Source: Hyposmocoma kahamanoa (lineage: Eukaryota; Arthropoda; Insecta; Lepidoptera; Cosmopterigidae). Taken from it: a stretch of 64,000 bases of DNA. The translations under genes and the position numbers were made by a program. Below the pieces are notes generated by a model, which was given only the letters and a program-made list of their open reading frames with translations, made no database searches and had not been told where the DNA came from. The stretch's first letter is position 1; every line of letters begins with the position of its first letter. The stretch lies in contig NW_020653200.1 of NCBI RefSeq assembly GCF_003589595.1, positions 5,413,122 to 5,477,121 on the forward strand, given 5' to 3'. Shown here one piece after another: positions 1 to 12,600 of the stretch.

Positions 1-2150
1 TGTATAAGAAAGAAGTTTGATTGAGTGTTTTACCAAAAGAGAAAAACCAGTTTTATTTAGTTTTATTAAACTAAATAGTAAAAATTTTCAATTGCTATAA
101 TGTTGACACATAAATGCAGATTTGATGAGACTATAGACTTTCCTACTTTGGGTTTTGAACCTTAAAAGTGTTGATACAGGTGTTGTATGGATTACTTGAA
201 CCACTGCGAAAAGGGGTAAATGATAAGATGTGCACATATTTATTTTTCGATCACATCCTATAATCATTGCTTATTAATGTCCATTGTTTAAGCATCAAAC
301 AATAAACCATACAATTATATACTTATGAAACAAAAATACTGTTGCTTCTCTTCAGTTTTTTATAATATTGGCTGTGCATATAGCGTGGATTCTATTTTAG
401 TGATTGCCTGGTGGTTTATACATTTGCGTCTTGTCAGTATAATAGTTCGCTCTTGTCATAAGCATTTAATCAACAAGTTACATAAAGTATCATAAACATA
501 TATACTTGAATACAAAGCTGATTATTTACTTATGGACAGTTCAATTACTGCTATGTGTATGATATGTTGCTAACTGATGTTTTAGAATAGGTATTTTTTT
601 AAAGTTACTCCGAATTGTTGGCATTTATCCCAAAAATCTTAAACGCGAAGCGACATATTTATAGGCCTACACAGCAATTTCTCATTGTTGTTATTGTATC
701 TTATATACTTCTATGCTTCGCCTCTGATTTGATCAGCCTTCGAATTCAGACTTTTACAGCAATTGCTTATTTATTATCCTCGCAACAATTTAGTTAGAAA
801 AAGTTTTTGCTGATTTGTATACCATAAAAAATACGAAGTGATTTGTATGCTATAAAAAATGTACCAATATGAAGACAAACCATTAATCCAAAGGCAAGCA
901 ATTGCTAAACACTAAAAGGCCAGTAGTGTACATCAATGAAGTAAAGTAGGTTACATTTGTATCATGTACCAGAATTTAAAATTACCTATAGTTACAGTCC
1001 AAATGGTTTTATAATCCCGGTCTTATTGCTTACAATGAATAGGATTTACCTGGCGCACTTTTAAAGACTTTACTAGACTAGACTAATGATTATTAAGCTT
1101 TTAACTTATTAGAATCATCACTATATACTACAACAGCAAACTGAATTCTAATACTAGGTTATATTCTAGTAATTCTAATGAGAGTAAGGGTTCCAAGTCT
1201 GGTGTCCTACATAGCACAGTTCAAACAATTTATTGTCTGGGATGTGGTGCCCCGCATGTTCCATTGGTGTTGATGCATTTTAAGTGCAAAGATATTTTCC
1301 TGTTGTTACGTACCGATCTGTGATTTGTAATAGTTTTTGCCTCAATATGTAGCAGTTTAAGACTGACTGCCTACGTAACCATTCACACATACCGTGATTA
1401 AACATAATTATTAATACTACGCGATGATCGTGACTACCGAGTCGCGCGTCTGTGTGTGAAATAATTAAACAATCACTTTTAATTTCATAAACACGACATA
1501 ACTAAACGTAAAAAGTGTGTTTTAATTATGTCACTATACATTTCGTGCCCAAATTCAATAGCAATAAAAAGTTATACAATTAAGCGATGAATCAAAAAGT
1601 GAACTGGGTTATAATAAAAACTTAATAAACTCTTTAATAAGCAATTTTGCCAAAAAAGTTTTACTTTTGAGAAGATTATTTCAATGATAGATTCGCTTAT
1701 ATTAATAATTAAATACATGATTAAAGCTTCGGTCTGTCTCTGTCTAGACATTCTTGCTCTCTTCGCAGTTTCACATGTTTCAATTAAATATTATTAAGGA
1801 TATCTACACTCGAACTGCAATAAACAAGTAAATAAAAATAAACAATATAGCATTTTCGCGTAGCTTCTGAATTCAGCGTTTGTTAAGAAATAGAACTTCA
1901 ATAATTGCTTTAAAAAGCGTTCACACCATGCCACGATTTCATAAATCTACGGACTACGTTTAGTATACAACTGCAACATCGACCGTTTTGACCTTTTTTA
2001 ATTCTGTTGGCATTAACATCCTGTGGCTTAGAAATCTTTACAGATAGTCAGAAGAAACAAAAAACGGTATTATAAATATAAATACTCTTGAATAGATTGC
2101 ATTTTATACTAATAACATGTATTCATGTGTTTATAATGGGGCGGAGGCGA
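1..2150. other. AT-rich non-coding stretch, no gene seen
   Basis: I see no ORF with family resemblance, no RNA gene and no clear repeat structure. A slightly more CpG-rich patch lies near 1,410-1,460. It could hold upstream regulatory sequence or the missing first exon of the Nup153 gene, but nothing in the sequence shows this. Confidence 0.5.
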
Positions 2151-2269
2151 TGTTTTGCATAATATGATCGGAAGCCAGACGCAGTTTTCATATTTTAAGT
2201 TATTTGGAGATCACCAAAACTATAGCATTTTTTTACGTACCATACTTGAAATACGTTTAAAACGCCGTG

Positions 2270-2345
2270 GTATTCTAATTGTTTTACCTATCGCCTCTCA
2301 AGCGGAGGCCGTGGATTCGAATCCGGGCTCGCACCTCTTCAATAT
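2270..2345 (+). repeat. tRNA-like repeat fragment with B-box
   Basis: A short stretch contains GGATTCGAATCCGGGCTCGC, which resembles a Pol III B-box and the T arm of a tRNA. No matching A-box or full cloverleaf is present, so this is more likely a piece of a tRNA-derived SINE than a tRNA gene. The ORF that runs through it (2,155-2,412) is not a convincing protein. Confidence 0.35.
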
Positions 2346-2419
2346 TCGGAATTTATGCGAGAAATTTTATTTGAAATTTACCATGAGTTTTTCAGTGAAT
2401 AAACCTGCATGACGAAGAA

Positions 2420-3180
2420 GGTTCACAACCCTTTGAAAACGTGGGAAGTACCCAACCAGCATTGGGCCAGCGCACTATCAACGGCCTATCAAAAATGGTT
2501 TTGACCAATATCTTAATTGAGATACACATTTAATTTTATTTGACAGTTTAGATGTCATACTTTATTATACTGAAGGTTTTTTATGTTAGATAGATATGCT
2601 AATTTAATAAGAATACATCCAATATGTCTTTTCCGATACCGATCTCGTTGAGCCGTATAATTTTGGAACGTAAATTTTGAAACGTAATTTTTGACGTCGC
2701 AATTCGTATTTATTTCGTTAGATAAGTTATGTGCTATTATATATTTCTATAAAGTACATCTTATGTATATGTCAAAAATAGTTGACATTTTTCAAATTTG
2801 TTGTGTAATGTAAAGAAAATAAATCATAATTAAAAATTGAGACATAAATCTGTCTTTATCAAATTCATCAAAGGTGTTCACCGTTAGCGAAGCTTGCCGA
2901 AGCTCCTAATTTTGAATTATAACATAGCGTAAGTATTAATTATCAAAATTTTATAAAAACCAGTTGGGGCTTTTTGCGGTTTCTAAAGATATGAAAGAAA
3001 TTATAACAAATGTTCTGCCGCAGAAAAATAACCTTATCAATGCAATGCGATGAGATAATATAGGTGCGGTCGCATTTATCAATATTGTTCACACTACACC
3101 ATTACTATATAATGCTGTGACGCATTAACTTCATAAATTTATTAATACAAGCAGTCGTTTGTTACTGACTTTTCCAACTC
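2420..3180. other. AT-rich non-coding stretch
   Basis: No gene, RNA or clear repeat recognised between the tRNA-like fragment and the transposase relic. Confidence 0.4.
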
Positions 3181-4385
3181 TTGAAAATGAGTATTTTCAA
3201 ATGTTTGAGACGAGAACTAATACTTTGCTACATTGTAAGTGGAAGAAATGAATCGGCTCTAGAAACATTTTTTCGAGGTTGTTATGAAGTTTCGGAGGAA
3301 AATTTACGTTTGATATTTAGTGATTAAAAAAAATTTGCTAACTCTTTTTAACAGTCGATGGAGCCAAGCATCTCGAAAAAAGCCTTTTTAAGGGTTAACA
3401 GTGATTGGTTGGATCAAGAATTTTCAGTTACTTTCTCCACGACCATCGATTCCACTCCATCTACTTCAACTGGAAAACGAGGAAAACCATGTCTTATGAA
3501 AATTCTTCAGAATTTAGTAAAAAGCGGAGAAAGTAATAAAGCAAAAACGTGGAGGCATTGAGGTCTGTAGATGCAGAGAAAATGGACGGTTATAATAACA
3601 TCCAAACGCTTAGAGATCAACAAGCATATTAAGTGTATTTATTGAATTGAATCTGACCAGGGCTCAACATTATTCATATTTGAAGAATATTAAGGACGAA
3701 CGGAACTGTATCTACAAAGTACAAAAAAAGTAAACAGAACTGTTACCCACCTGCATCAGCTATTGAAATTACTAACACATGTGCAAAAATGTTATCGCTA
3801 TAGGATTTATTACATTTTGAATATTACACTTACAAACTTTCGTTTCAAAAAAGGTCAGCTACGAAAATAACCGAATGAAAAGAGATGAAAACTATGGTAC
3901 AAAGACGCTTTCGAGAAGAGCTTGGGTTAATAATTGATAAACCACGACAAGGAGGTACTAATACCAATGACGGTAACACAGCGAGATGGTTATATTTATA
4001 ATGCAGCCTGCTCTTCTGAAATTACAGGAGTCGATGAAATATTGATAAAGCGAATCTATGTAATCCTTCAAGCCTTATCGTCTGGCATAATGACAGATTC
4101 CCAAAAATTTGGTGAACATGTTTTGAAACTGCAAGAATATACAATAAGTCAATAAAATATGATTGGTGTTATATTAGGTTCACAAAATATTGATTCACGG
4201 AGAAAGTATAATTAACCATTTTGTAGTGTTTGTGTGTCGGGACAACTTTCAGAAGACCCTCAAGAATCTCGTAATATGGACTACAAAAATGAATTTAAAT
4301 TACACCACACAAGAAAGTGCTCAAGATATACTAAAAATGAAGATGTATTTCACACGTTATTTGTACTTCTGACCCATTTTTTTTT
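3180..4385 (+). pseudogene. Relic of a Transib/RAG1-like DNA transposase
   Basis: Translating across several frames gives scattered but ordered matches to the C-terminal half of a widespread insect transposase type that I associate with Transib/RAG1-like elements. Around 3,915-4,000 the stretch REELGLIIDKPRQGG is followed by TNDGNTARW. Around 4,017-4,090 comes EITGVDEILIKR then ILQALSSG. Around 4,185-4,210 comes ILIHG, and around 4,232-4,345 come QLSEDPQESRN and HHTRKCSR. The QLSE motif is where the catalytic glutamate of this group is expected. Frameshifts and stops separate the blocks, and an upstream part (3,358-3,561) is barely readable. No TIRs or 5-bp target duplication were found. The assignment to Transib rather than another RAG1-like family rests on remembered motifs. 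Confidence 0.5.
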
Positions 4386-4679
4386 GTTATTTTATATTAT
4401 TTTTAAGTAAAATTTATAATCACATTTAATTTATTTTATGAATAAAGAAGTCTCGTAACGCGGTAATTCTATTTTGTTTTTAAATAAGTATTGAATAGTA
4501 TTTAACAGAGAGAGATTTAAGATTTTGCACATTTTTTTTCTCTCAATTACGGGTAGTTAAGCAAAAATTTATTACGCGCTTACAACAGTCGTAATTCCCA
4601 CTGTGTACAAAAAAAATAATTAAAAGGCGTATCTCGAAAAACAAAAAAATTACAGATTTTTGGTCTGTAACTGACTTAA

Positions 4680-4795
4680 ATTTCCGATAGTGCAGCGTGG
4701 CGGACTATGGCCTAAACTCTCGCCTGAGATGAGACCCTTGCGGGAGTGCCCAGATGTGAGACGTATAAAATGGGTTGATGACGAATGAATGAAAG
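4680..4795 (+). repeat. 3'-end fragment of a lepidopteran non-LTR element
   Basis: The stretch with GGCCTAAACTCTCGCC, a GGGAG block and a final ACGTATAAAATGGGTTGATG resembles the common 3' tail of moth and butterfly LINE/SINE elements, which end in a short GATGA-like repeat. It is non-coding and truncated. Confidence 0.35.
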
Positions 4796-5029
4796 CTTGA
4801 ATTCCGTCTATTAGAACGCATTGCCTTCGGAAGATATTTTTTCAAAATTCAATCAGTTGAGACGTTTAATGGTTTAATCTGGAAAAATGTCCAGTCAGCC
4901 AGTCAAGGAATTGTAACAGCTAATATTTTTAATATTTTTATTGAAAAAGTACTTTTTGTTAAAATTCTCCACTACTTTGTTATTATTACTGATACAAAAA
5001 TCGAACAAAATGGTCTCGAACCAGAATCT

Positions 5030-5135
5030 TGCCTCAATGTAGCTATAGTGAGGTTCGAGTACAGTTGGGTCGAAGGAATTTTTCTTTGAGTTTGTTCGAT
5101 CTTTATATCAATAATAATATTATTTTTTAACACTC
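5030..5135 (+). repeat. SINE family C fragment
   Basis: GTCGAAGGAATTTTT, then TGTTCGATCTTTATATCAATAATAATA, matches the body of the elements at 38,338-38,475 and 38,640-38,832. Only the 3' part is present and it abuts the SINE-A copy that follows. Confidence 0.45.
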
Positions 5136-5139
5136 ATTG

Positions 5140-5317
5140 TCCCGTGACCAGGGAGACCAAGGAGACCCTGTATCGCGGCTGCCATGGACATGGACAACCA
5201 CAAATTACACCCAAACTCGAGAGAAATAAACGTAGGCTATAAAAAAATATCTCCCAGCCCGGGAATCGCAACCTCTGCGTGGCACTCCAGCATGGTAACC
5301 GTTCGGCCACAGAGGCA
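5140..5317 (-). mobile_element. tRNA-derived SINE, family A, copy 1
   Basis: Read on the minus strand the copy starts with a tRNA-like head (GTGGCCGAACGG A-box, then a B-box in degraded form) and continues into a body whose plus-strand form includes GCCATGGACA, GACAACCACAAATTACACCC and GAGAGAAATAAA. The B-box has lost bases (CCCGGGAATCGCAACC), so the copy is old. Five more copies occur in the window, all on the minus strand. Confidence 0.8.
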
Positions 5318-5897
5318 TCTGATTTATACTAGATAGTATACTAAGTAATACACTTATCTCGTTTAAATATTGCTAATAAATGAAAAGTCAAACAGATTTG
5401 AAGTATTTTTATTTATATTGTAATATTTTCATATGTCATACTTCCCATTGTCGCAGACTCGGCATTGTATCTGTGTATAATGTGTTAGCTCGATCAGAAT
5501 AATGCGCTACGCAGACGACTTATTCAGACGACGACGACAGAGACGACGATTATTCAGTTCATTTTATTTCGGTGTTCCTACAACTGTTTCTTTCTTATCC
5601 GACAAGTGGTCAAGTTGTTAGACCGTAATTTGGCAAATAACTAGAATTCCCAAATATAAGGAATATTTGCTTATGTCACGACTGGCATATTTCATCACCC
5701 CATCACGGTTGCGTGCTAAAGCTGACCTGCCGAGCAGAGAAAATAAGACTTAGCGTAACAACTTTTAAAACACCAACTTTTCTTTGTATTTGCAATTTGG
5801 GCTACGAATCCTGATACATTCTAAAAAATGACCACAAAACAAACTTTATTTACACAGATTTCTCGACAAGTTTCCAAGTACAAAGTACGTTTATCAT

Positions 5898-6102
5898 AAT
5901 AATAATATTAACGCACACACTTATAGCACTAGGAAGACCCTGTATCGCGGGTGCCATGGACACACACATAGACAACCACAAATTACGCTCAAACTCACGA
6001 GACAAATAAATTGTAGGCCATAAAAATATTTCGCCCGGCCCGGGAATCGAACGGGAAATCTTCGTGACAGCCCAGCGTGACAACCGTTCGGCCACTGAGG
6101 GA
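5898..6102 (-). mobile_element. tRNA-derived SINE, family A, copy 2
   Basis: Minus-strand copy with A-box GTGGCCGAACGG, B-box GGTTCGATTCC-like (here TTCGATTCCCGGGCC), the CCATGGCACCCGCGATACAGG body and an AATAATAATATT-type tail. The body gives two overlapping ORFs that are not genes. Confidence 0.85.
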
Positions 6103-6109
6103 GTTTATT

Positions 6110-6715
6110 ATATGACTTGAAAGTCCTTCGAAACACATTAACCAAAGACGGCATGTAATCAACAGTGACGTCATTTCTGTTTATGACAGGTTTCTTTCTA
6201 GCCTTATCGAAGGCGACAATATAGAAACGATCATGTGTACTGACCACACACATGTATCTGAATAGACGCCGCAAGTGTACCTACTTGATATGTACCTATT
6301 CGGATGATAATACTTAAGTCCTTGGAAAATGTTATAAAAATATGTCTAAAGTTGTAGTAGTTTTCCGGAGCAACTTTTTTTTAAAACACGTATTAATAAA
6401 GGACTTGCCTAATTATCTTATTCTGGTATTATTTTACAATATTAATATTTTACGGTTTCTTATAATCAACAAATACTTCAAAATTCATTATTCTAACTAC
6501 ATACATGTTGCGTCCGCGTCTTCGATATAATAATTTTAATGCTGAAGGAGGTTTTCCATTACTAAATAGCGCTTGTGACGTCAATCAGAGGTACGACAAT
6601 TGTGGCACGCTTGGTTTTCATACAGAGCGCGGTACTTGCGGTGTCTCTTTAGATACATATCTGTGGTACTGACCTTAAAGGGTACTCAAGAAGGATATTA
6701 TCGTTAGTGACAATG
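6110..6715. other. Non-coding stretch
   Basis: No gene or recognisable repeat. A locally GC-richer patch lies around 6,565-6,650. The short ORFs here show no family resemblance. Confidence 0.4.
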
Positions 6716-6717
6716 TC

Positions 6718-6952
6718 ACTTTATGGAAGAATGGCATAAGTGGAGTTACGTCAAAAATGTTTATTGCTCCATCAGATACAGAAAAATATAACCCACGTCC
6801 TCTCCAATTCTTGCAACTCTATTGACTAATATTGTACAGAAAGTTACAAGAATTGGAAAGGATGAGGGGATAATTTTTTGCTCCATTAGGAGCAATAAAC
6901 ATTTTTAACGTAACTCCAATTATGCCATTCTTCCATGAGGGGTGCGTTACGT
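6718..6952. mobile_element. Hairpin MITE, family E, copy 1
   Basis: Two long inverted arms face each other: ATGGAAGAATGGCATAAGTG on the left and its near complement ending CCATTCTTCCATGAGGGGTGCG on the right, with further matching blocks (CTCCATCAGATACAG / CTCCATTAGG) inside. Copies occur at 45,410-45,629 and 63,634-63,857. It is non-coding and should form a long hairpin. Here the left CGCACC end is missing. Confidence 0.75.
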
Positions 6953-6999
6953 CAGTGCGTGTTAATTTCGACATCCTCATATAAAACAATAGTTAAGGT

Positions 7000-9040
7000 T
7001 ATTAAATGTATTCGATATTGTCTTGTTTATCGAACCTTAAAGCGATGTGCTAATACACTCAGCCACGCATAAAGCTCATCAAACTGTCGCTTTTTAAATT
7101 GCAATTTTAAATAAAAAGAATTACATTTTTCAATAAGATTTTTTCCTGTTTGTTTAGTTGGGCAGTTCTTATGAAATTCCGAGATTCGTGCTTTCGATAT
7201 ATATGAAAATTTCTAGGAAGAATTTGTCTTTATTTTTTGTAAATTTCGTAGTACTTATGTAAACAGTCTTTGGTGATATAGTCGTCCCCAAAATAAATGA
7301 CTTTCAAAAAATTCATTTGAGTGTGAGGGAGTGACGGTATCAAAATACACCATGAAAAAATAGCGATATCAACTTACTTTTCGACTTATTACCAGTAACT
7401 CATTTAAATGTATAATTAATAATTAAAATCAAATGCTTAACTTCTTTTTACATGATGTGTGGGAATGACTGTCAAAAATATAACTTTTAGAATTTTAAAT
7501 TAAATATTTTCGTACAAACTTTTTCCACACACAATTTGAATTTCGTCATTTGGAAACGTTTATAGTGCTGCTAAGTTTACATAAAAACAACATTTTCCAA
7601 AAATTAAAAATGCGCTCACAAATGGAGTGAAGGTAAAAATGTGAGGGAATGTTTTTTTTGGTTGGGACATGAATAATGTACATTTTTTTATATTTATTTC
7701 TCGTGTTTTTACCACAGGATAGCTTTAATTTCGCAAAAACATATTTTATTTGATCGAATGTTTAAAATTTAAAGGTTATTTTTGTTAAATGTGTTGATTT
7801 GTAGCACATAACGTGTTTTGTTATGGAACTTGGAACATAGTGAGGGAATGATTATGGGGACTTTTTGTATTATTATTATTTTTATTTAAATAGAATAATC
7901 AATATTTTATGTAGGCATCAGTAGCAATTGAAATGTAATTTGCTATTAAATATTAATTTTACGGCAAGAATCAAAAACTTTTTTTTATAAACCTAAAGGA
8001 CAAGAATTTTGACATTTTGTAAGAATTACCTATGTAGTTGTATTTATTGTTGTGGTCACAGACATATTTGTGGTCCACCCTCACCTGCTCTTTATTATAT
8101 TAATTAAAAGGCTAGGATTTCAAACCACATTTTAATGACATAAGTTTAATTAGGTACAGTTTTAAATTTTGGCTGATATTTTAAAGCTGGTGAATTTGGC
8201 TTACTAATACATTTTATTAGTTTTTGTTTTGCTTTTTTGAGACGTCGGTTCTGTTAGTTTCTCATGCGTTCGTATTGTTTATATATGATTGCTTATTTAT
8301 TACGCTATACAATACATCATCAATCACTACAAATTGAAGTAACATCAAAATTGAATTGGAATATTGAATAGGGATTTACTTATCCCATATTTTACTAAGC
8401 TTTGAGACTCAGTCGTCTAGAGTACCCGTATACGAAGCCCGATCACTTAAGTGTCTTTTGCGTCGCCATGACGTAAAAGCTGTTGACTGATATTCCACTT
8501 AACATGTGGATATTGTAGTTGTTAGAAGCATATGTGAATTTCGCAGAAATGTAATTTATATTGCATGTAATTAAGGTTTCTGTTTAAATAAATTCAATAT
8601 GTTTTTGTTGTCAATTAAGCGAATGTTGTGTTTATATGTTTGTTTTTACATTTTGTATGTTTTGCCTTTGTAAACCAATTTGGATATATTTTTAAAATCG
8701 AACAGACTGTTATTTTCGAAGATGTAAGGCATAATTCTTCTTTGTCATCTTGACCTTTAAGATTTATAATATCATGTGTATTGCTAAGCGAAATGTTTTA
8801 AGAGTTGCGATTTTGCCCGTATTGTATTATTAAAAAGACTTCAGTATATGATAATCTAGAAAAGAAAGAATAAAATAATCTGTAAATGAATGAATGAATT
8901 TTATTAAAAGAACATTCAGTTTCAAAACACTTTTCTCTAATTTTTTGTGTTATATATAGCTTTAGCGGATATTTCTATTAATTTGCGATTATATCGAAAC
9001 TCTTCATAGACGCGTTACGTCTCTCATCCCGCAATATTCT
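7000..9040. repeat. AT-rich stretch with a recurring GTGAGGGAATG motif
   Basis: No gene was recognised. A phrase close to GTGAGGGAATGA recurs at about 7,323, 7,459, 7,642 and 7,841, each in otherwise AT-rich DNA. This may be the remains of an old repeat unit or a non-coding element. The part from 7,870 to 9,040 shows nothing else. Confidence 0.35.
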
Positions 9041-9460
9041 GGCAAGCCGGCGTGGTACATCGTCTTCTTCGAGGAGACCCTTTTTTAAACATGAGTTGTC
9101 GTGAATGTTATGAGAAAGTATTGCGGAGGAACACTGCTATAAATTACTTGGTACTTGGTGCAACGGGCTGGTACCCGCAACTCGACGACAAGGCGCCTAT
9201 TTTGCGTGTGGTGCTAGAAAGTATTTTGCGAAAAAGAAACATAAGCTCCTAAATAACACCAGAGAGGCCAATGAAACGTCCTAAAGAGCTGTGTGACCCT
9301 TGACTGAACCAAATTGGTTCAGCACTCCATTTTGCTACGAAATGAACTAAAAACTTATTTTATTTGTCGGACCTTTGTCTTATGTCTATGCTCTAGAATA
9401 AGTACTTGTGGTTTTATGGTAGTTTCGTTAAATTAAAAAATAAAAATGTTAAATTTTCAG

Positions 9461-9691
9461 TCATTTGTGAAGAATGTAACGTCGAGGGTGTCAGGACTGC
9501 TTCCTGCGACAATAACGAAGTGGTTTAGCAGTCCGAGTTCCTCAAATACCAATGGGTCGGCGCAAACAGGCGACGCCACCGACTCTTCGTCAGAAGACGA
9601 GGCACCAGAGAGCCCCATCGCTTTACAGCCCCCAGCTAAAACCATGCGATATAGCTCACCAAACAAATTCACATATTACGGACCTACAGAC
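9461..9691 (+). CDS. Nup153: Nup153 coding exon (N-terminal part)
   Basis: Encodes 77 residues in phase 0, beginning SFVKNVTSRV and ending YYGPTD. Acceptor TTTTCAG ends at 9460 and the donor GTAAGT starts at 9692. The hydrophobic-basic start matches the Nup153 segment that anchors the protein to the pore; an acidic serine-rich patch (SSSEDEAPES) follows. An ATG at 9446 keeps the frame open and could be an alternative start. Confidence 0.85.
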
Positions 9692-12600
9692 GTAAGTTTA
9701 TGCTCACTCCTCGAGTTTGTTCTTTTATTTCAACTTGCTTTATATGACCTACTTACGTAATATAGTGGCTAAGAAAAGACATGGTTCTGGTTTTGTTAGA
9801 AACTAAGTCTTGCGTCATGAGTTACTTTGAAAGTTTCTGTTCTTCAACGTGTCTCAAGTACAGATATGATATTAGAAAAATGTAATAATTTATTTATTTT
9901 ATTGTTATATTTGTTACGTTTTTTTTCTTTTAGATCCGTATATTTTCCGCTAAGTAGTCTGTCACACTTCAATTTTTAAATCCATTAAGTATAAACATTG
10001 TTAATCGCTCTTATTAATAACGACAATATATTAAATTTTATTCATTAGTCTGCAACAGTGGTCAATTAGAAATATTATTTTGAAATGAACAATAATGCAA
10101 TACCTCAATTGCCCAAAAGTCATAAATGATTATTTCCATTTATAATTTGATCCTATTTTTCATGTTTACTATTTTATTCATTTGGGGTATTGAAACTTAT
10201 ATTATTATGCAGGCATATATTATATGAATATTATATGCCAGGCATAATAATATAAGTTATATAGTTTTTATAACATCAAGTGACGAGACGAAGAAGTCGT
10301 GCGCCTGGTGGTAAGCTACACGCCTGTCTATAACAATTACAGTGCCACTGAGAGCTTTAAATTGCAAAGATCTGAGGGGCACTACCACTGCGCCCATCAC
10401 TCTGAGACATAAGTTGACAAGTCCCATGTGGCTGTAATTTCACCAGCAACCTTACCCTTCAAAACCGGAACACAGTAATGCTGACATTACTTCTTGGCGG
10501 CAGAAATAGGTAATGTCCGTGTTGAAAAATGGGAATTTTTGAAACTGAGGATAATTTTCTTCGATGATAATAATATTTTTGTACTTGTATTGTATCTGGG
10601 AGTATAGTTTATTCGAGTTAAGGATGCACAAGGAAATACAATCTGGGAATAGAAATACATGCAAAATCCTTAGGTTAAACAGCAATTATAATGTTGATAT
10701 TTATTTCAGGCTAATTGCGCAAGTCGAAGTATGGACACGCTCGATTCATGTGGCCCTTACCACCTCATGGTCCCATCACTGACAGGGCGAACTACATTTA
10801 CACGGGAGACTAACTACACTTCTACACCCTATCGACCGCCCAATGACGAGGCCTTACAAGATAGAAGTGACCAAGACAGTGCATACAAGTCACAGCATTG
10901 TGTTTCCGCTGTAGGCCGCACTGTAGCCACTAAACGCAAATCTTTATTTGACTCCTCTTCTGCTAACAGCGAAGCTTCCAAAAAAGCTTGTGGTAAGGAC
11001 CATATATTTTTTATATACATTTTGGTGTAGTATATATAAACTGCCTATTTAACAATAGAGAAGTCAAATATGTACTTATTAATATGTACCTATTTTCACA
11101 GCAAAGACAGCATGTAACGCAATTAGAGATCCAAGTCAGCCATACTTCAAGCCAAGTCTCCTTGGTTCTCCATTCTATTCCGGGCGAACGACGTATGGAG
11201 GAGCGGCAACTTCATATATTAATCGCCCTAATGTCAAAGAAAGGAGAAATGCAACAGTGAAAGAGTCCAGCAACACAGACAACACAATCAGTAATACGAC
11301 CAGACGTATTATGGACCTTCTAGAACATTATTCATCGCCCCTTAGTGAAGCAAAAAGGATACCAGTCGTGTCAACGACTAAGAACAATAGCTGGGATGCA
11401 AATTCATCCTCAAATCCCAACGTTCCTAAAGTTTTATGTAAGTAGTAACAGGATTTACAGAGATGAAACTGTGCAGCTTCAAGATATGTCCCAACAGGCT
11501 ACTGTTGGGACATAGCTTGAAGCTCATGGAGGAGTTTTGGATAATATACCATCATATAGACCATAGTGTATATATGAATCAGGCAAATATGTACTTGTCC
11601 TAGTTGGCTTCAAGGAAACAAATTTTGATACAGTGCGGTACAACAAGATTTATTACCTACTTATTATACTTGTTTGTAGTAGAACTATGTTAATCTATTG
11701 CAGCTTACAAAACGCAAGAATTACTTGTGCCGAGCATAGCGTCGATCTTGCGAGTGAAACAACGTTCGCGGCTGATGGACACGACGAATGCTGCGCGCCA
11801 AATCATTGCTTCTCACAGCAGTACCATGCACGACTACACGCCCAATCCTTCGCACAACAAGAACACGTAAATTGACCAACTGTCACATGTTGATTTCATA
11901 TTTATAATAATCAGCTTAAAATTAATATCTTGTATTTGTATTACAGGGATGTCAACCACAAGTTTACGACAAAAGTCAAGACTAAGCTATCAAGAGTCAC
12001 GCGTGGGAATAGTTGTGATTTAGAAACAAATTTACTGACGCCAGTCAAATTACCTGAAGCAGTTTTACAAATTGATCAAAGTAACTTGCCTAAATTTTTG
12101 TTCGAGAAACCAGCATCAAAACCAATTTGCAGTACGCCTGCAAAACCTACATTTAATGTAAGTCAACCTTTAATTAAAATTGCCGAACCACAACCAAAAT
12201 CTCCGATTTCGGACAGTCTCTCGCGTAAATCGGAATCTCAATTGCCCAAAGTCAATCCTTTCAAGTTTTCGAGCCCAGTTAGGTTACCCAACGAGCAGGC
12301 TCAGTCTCCAACGACGCCTCCTAAGTTTACGTTTGGTAGCCCAGAGCGCAGTGTAGAGAAAGTAAAAATCAATGAAAAGAAAGATCAGTCTTCGTGTGTC
12401 ATTGGTTCTCCTACGGAAATCGAAAACAAATTGACGACTTCCAACTCGATAGATTGGCAATGCGTTGACTGTTGGGATTTCAATAAAACAGTTATTGATG
12501 AATGTATTAGTTGCGGTGCAGAGAAGCCCTCTACATACAATGACCACACTAAATCCAATGATTACAAGCTTACTGACAGTGAATCAAATAAAAATGAAAT

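Noticed and set aside
5850..6274. Two overlapping ORFs on the minus strand (81 and 117 residues)
   Set aside because: They are the translation of SINE-A copy 2. The same peptide-like phrases appear at every other copy of the repeat.
9052..9252. 66-residue ORF just upstream of Nup153 as the first exon
   Set aside because: The peptide does not resemble a Nup153 N-terminus, ends in its own stop, and has no fitting donor in the phase needed by the exon at 9,461.
11633..11875. 80-residue Cys/His-rich ORF
   Set aside because: It is the wrong frame over Nup153 exon 4; the correct frame joins both neighbouring exons.
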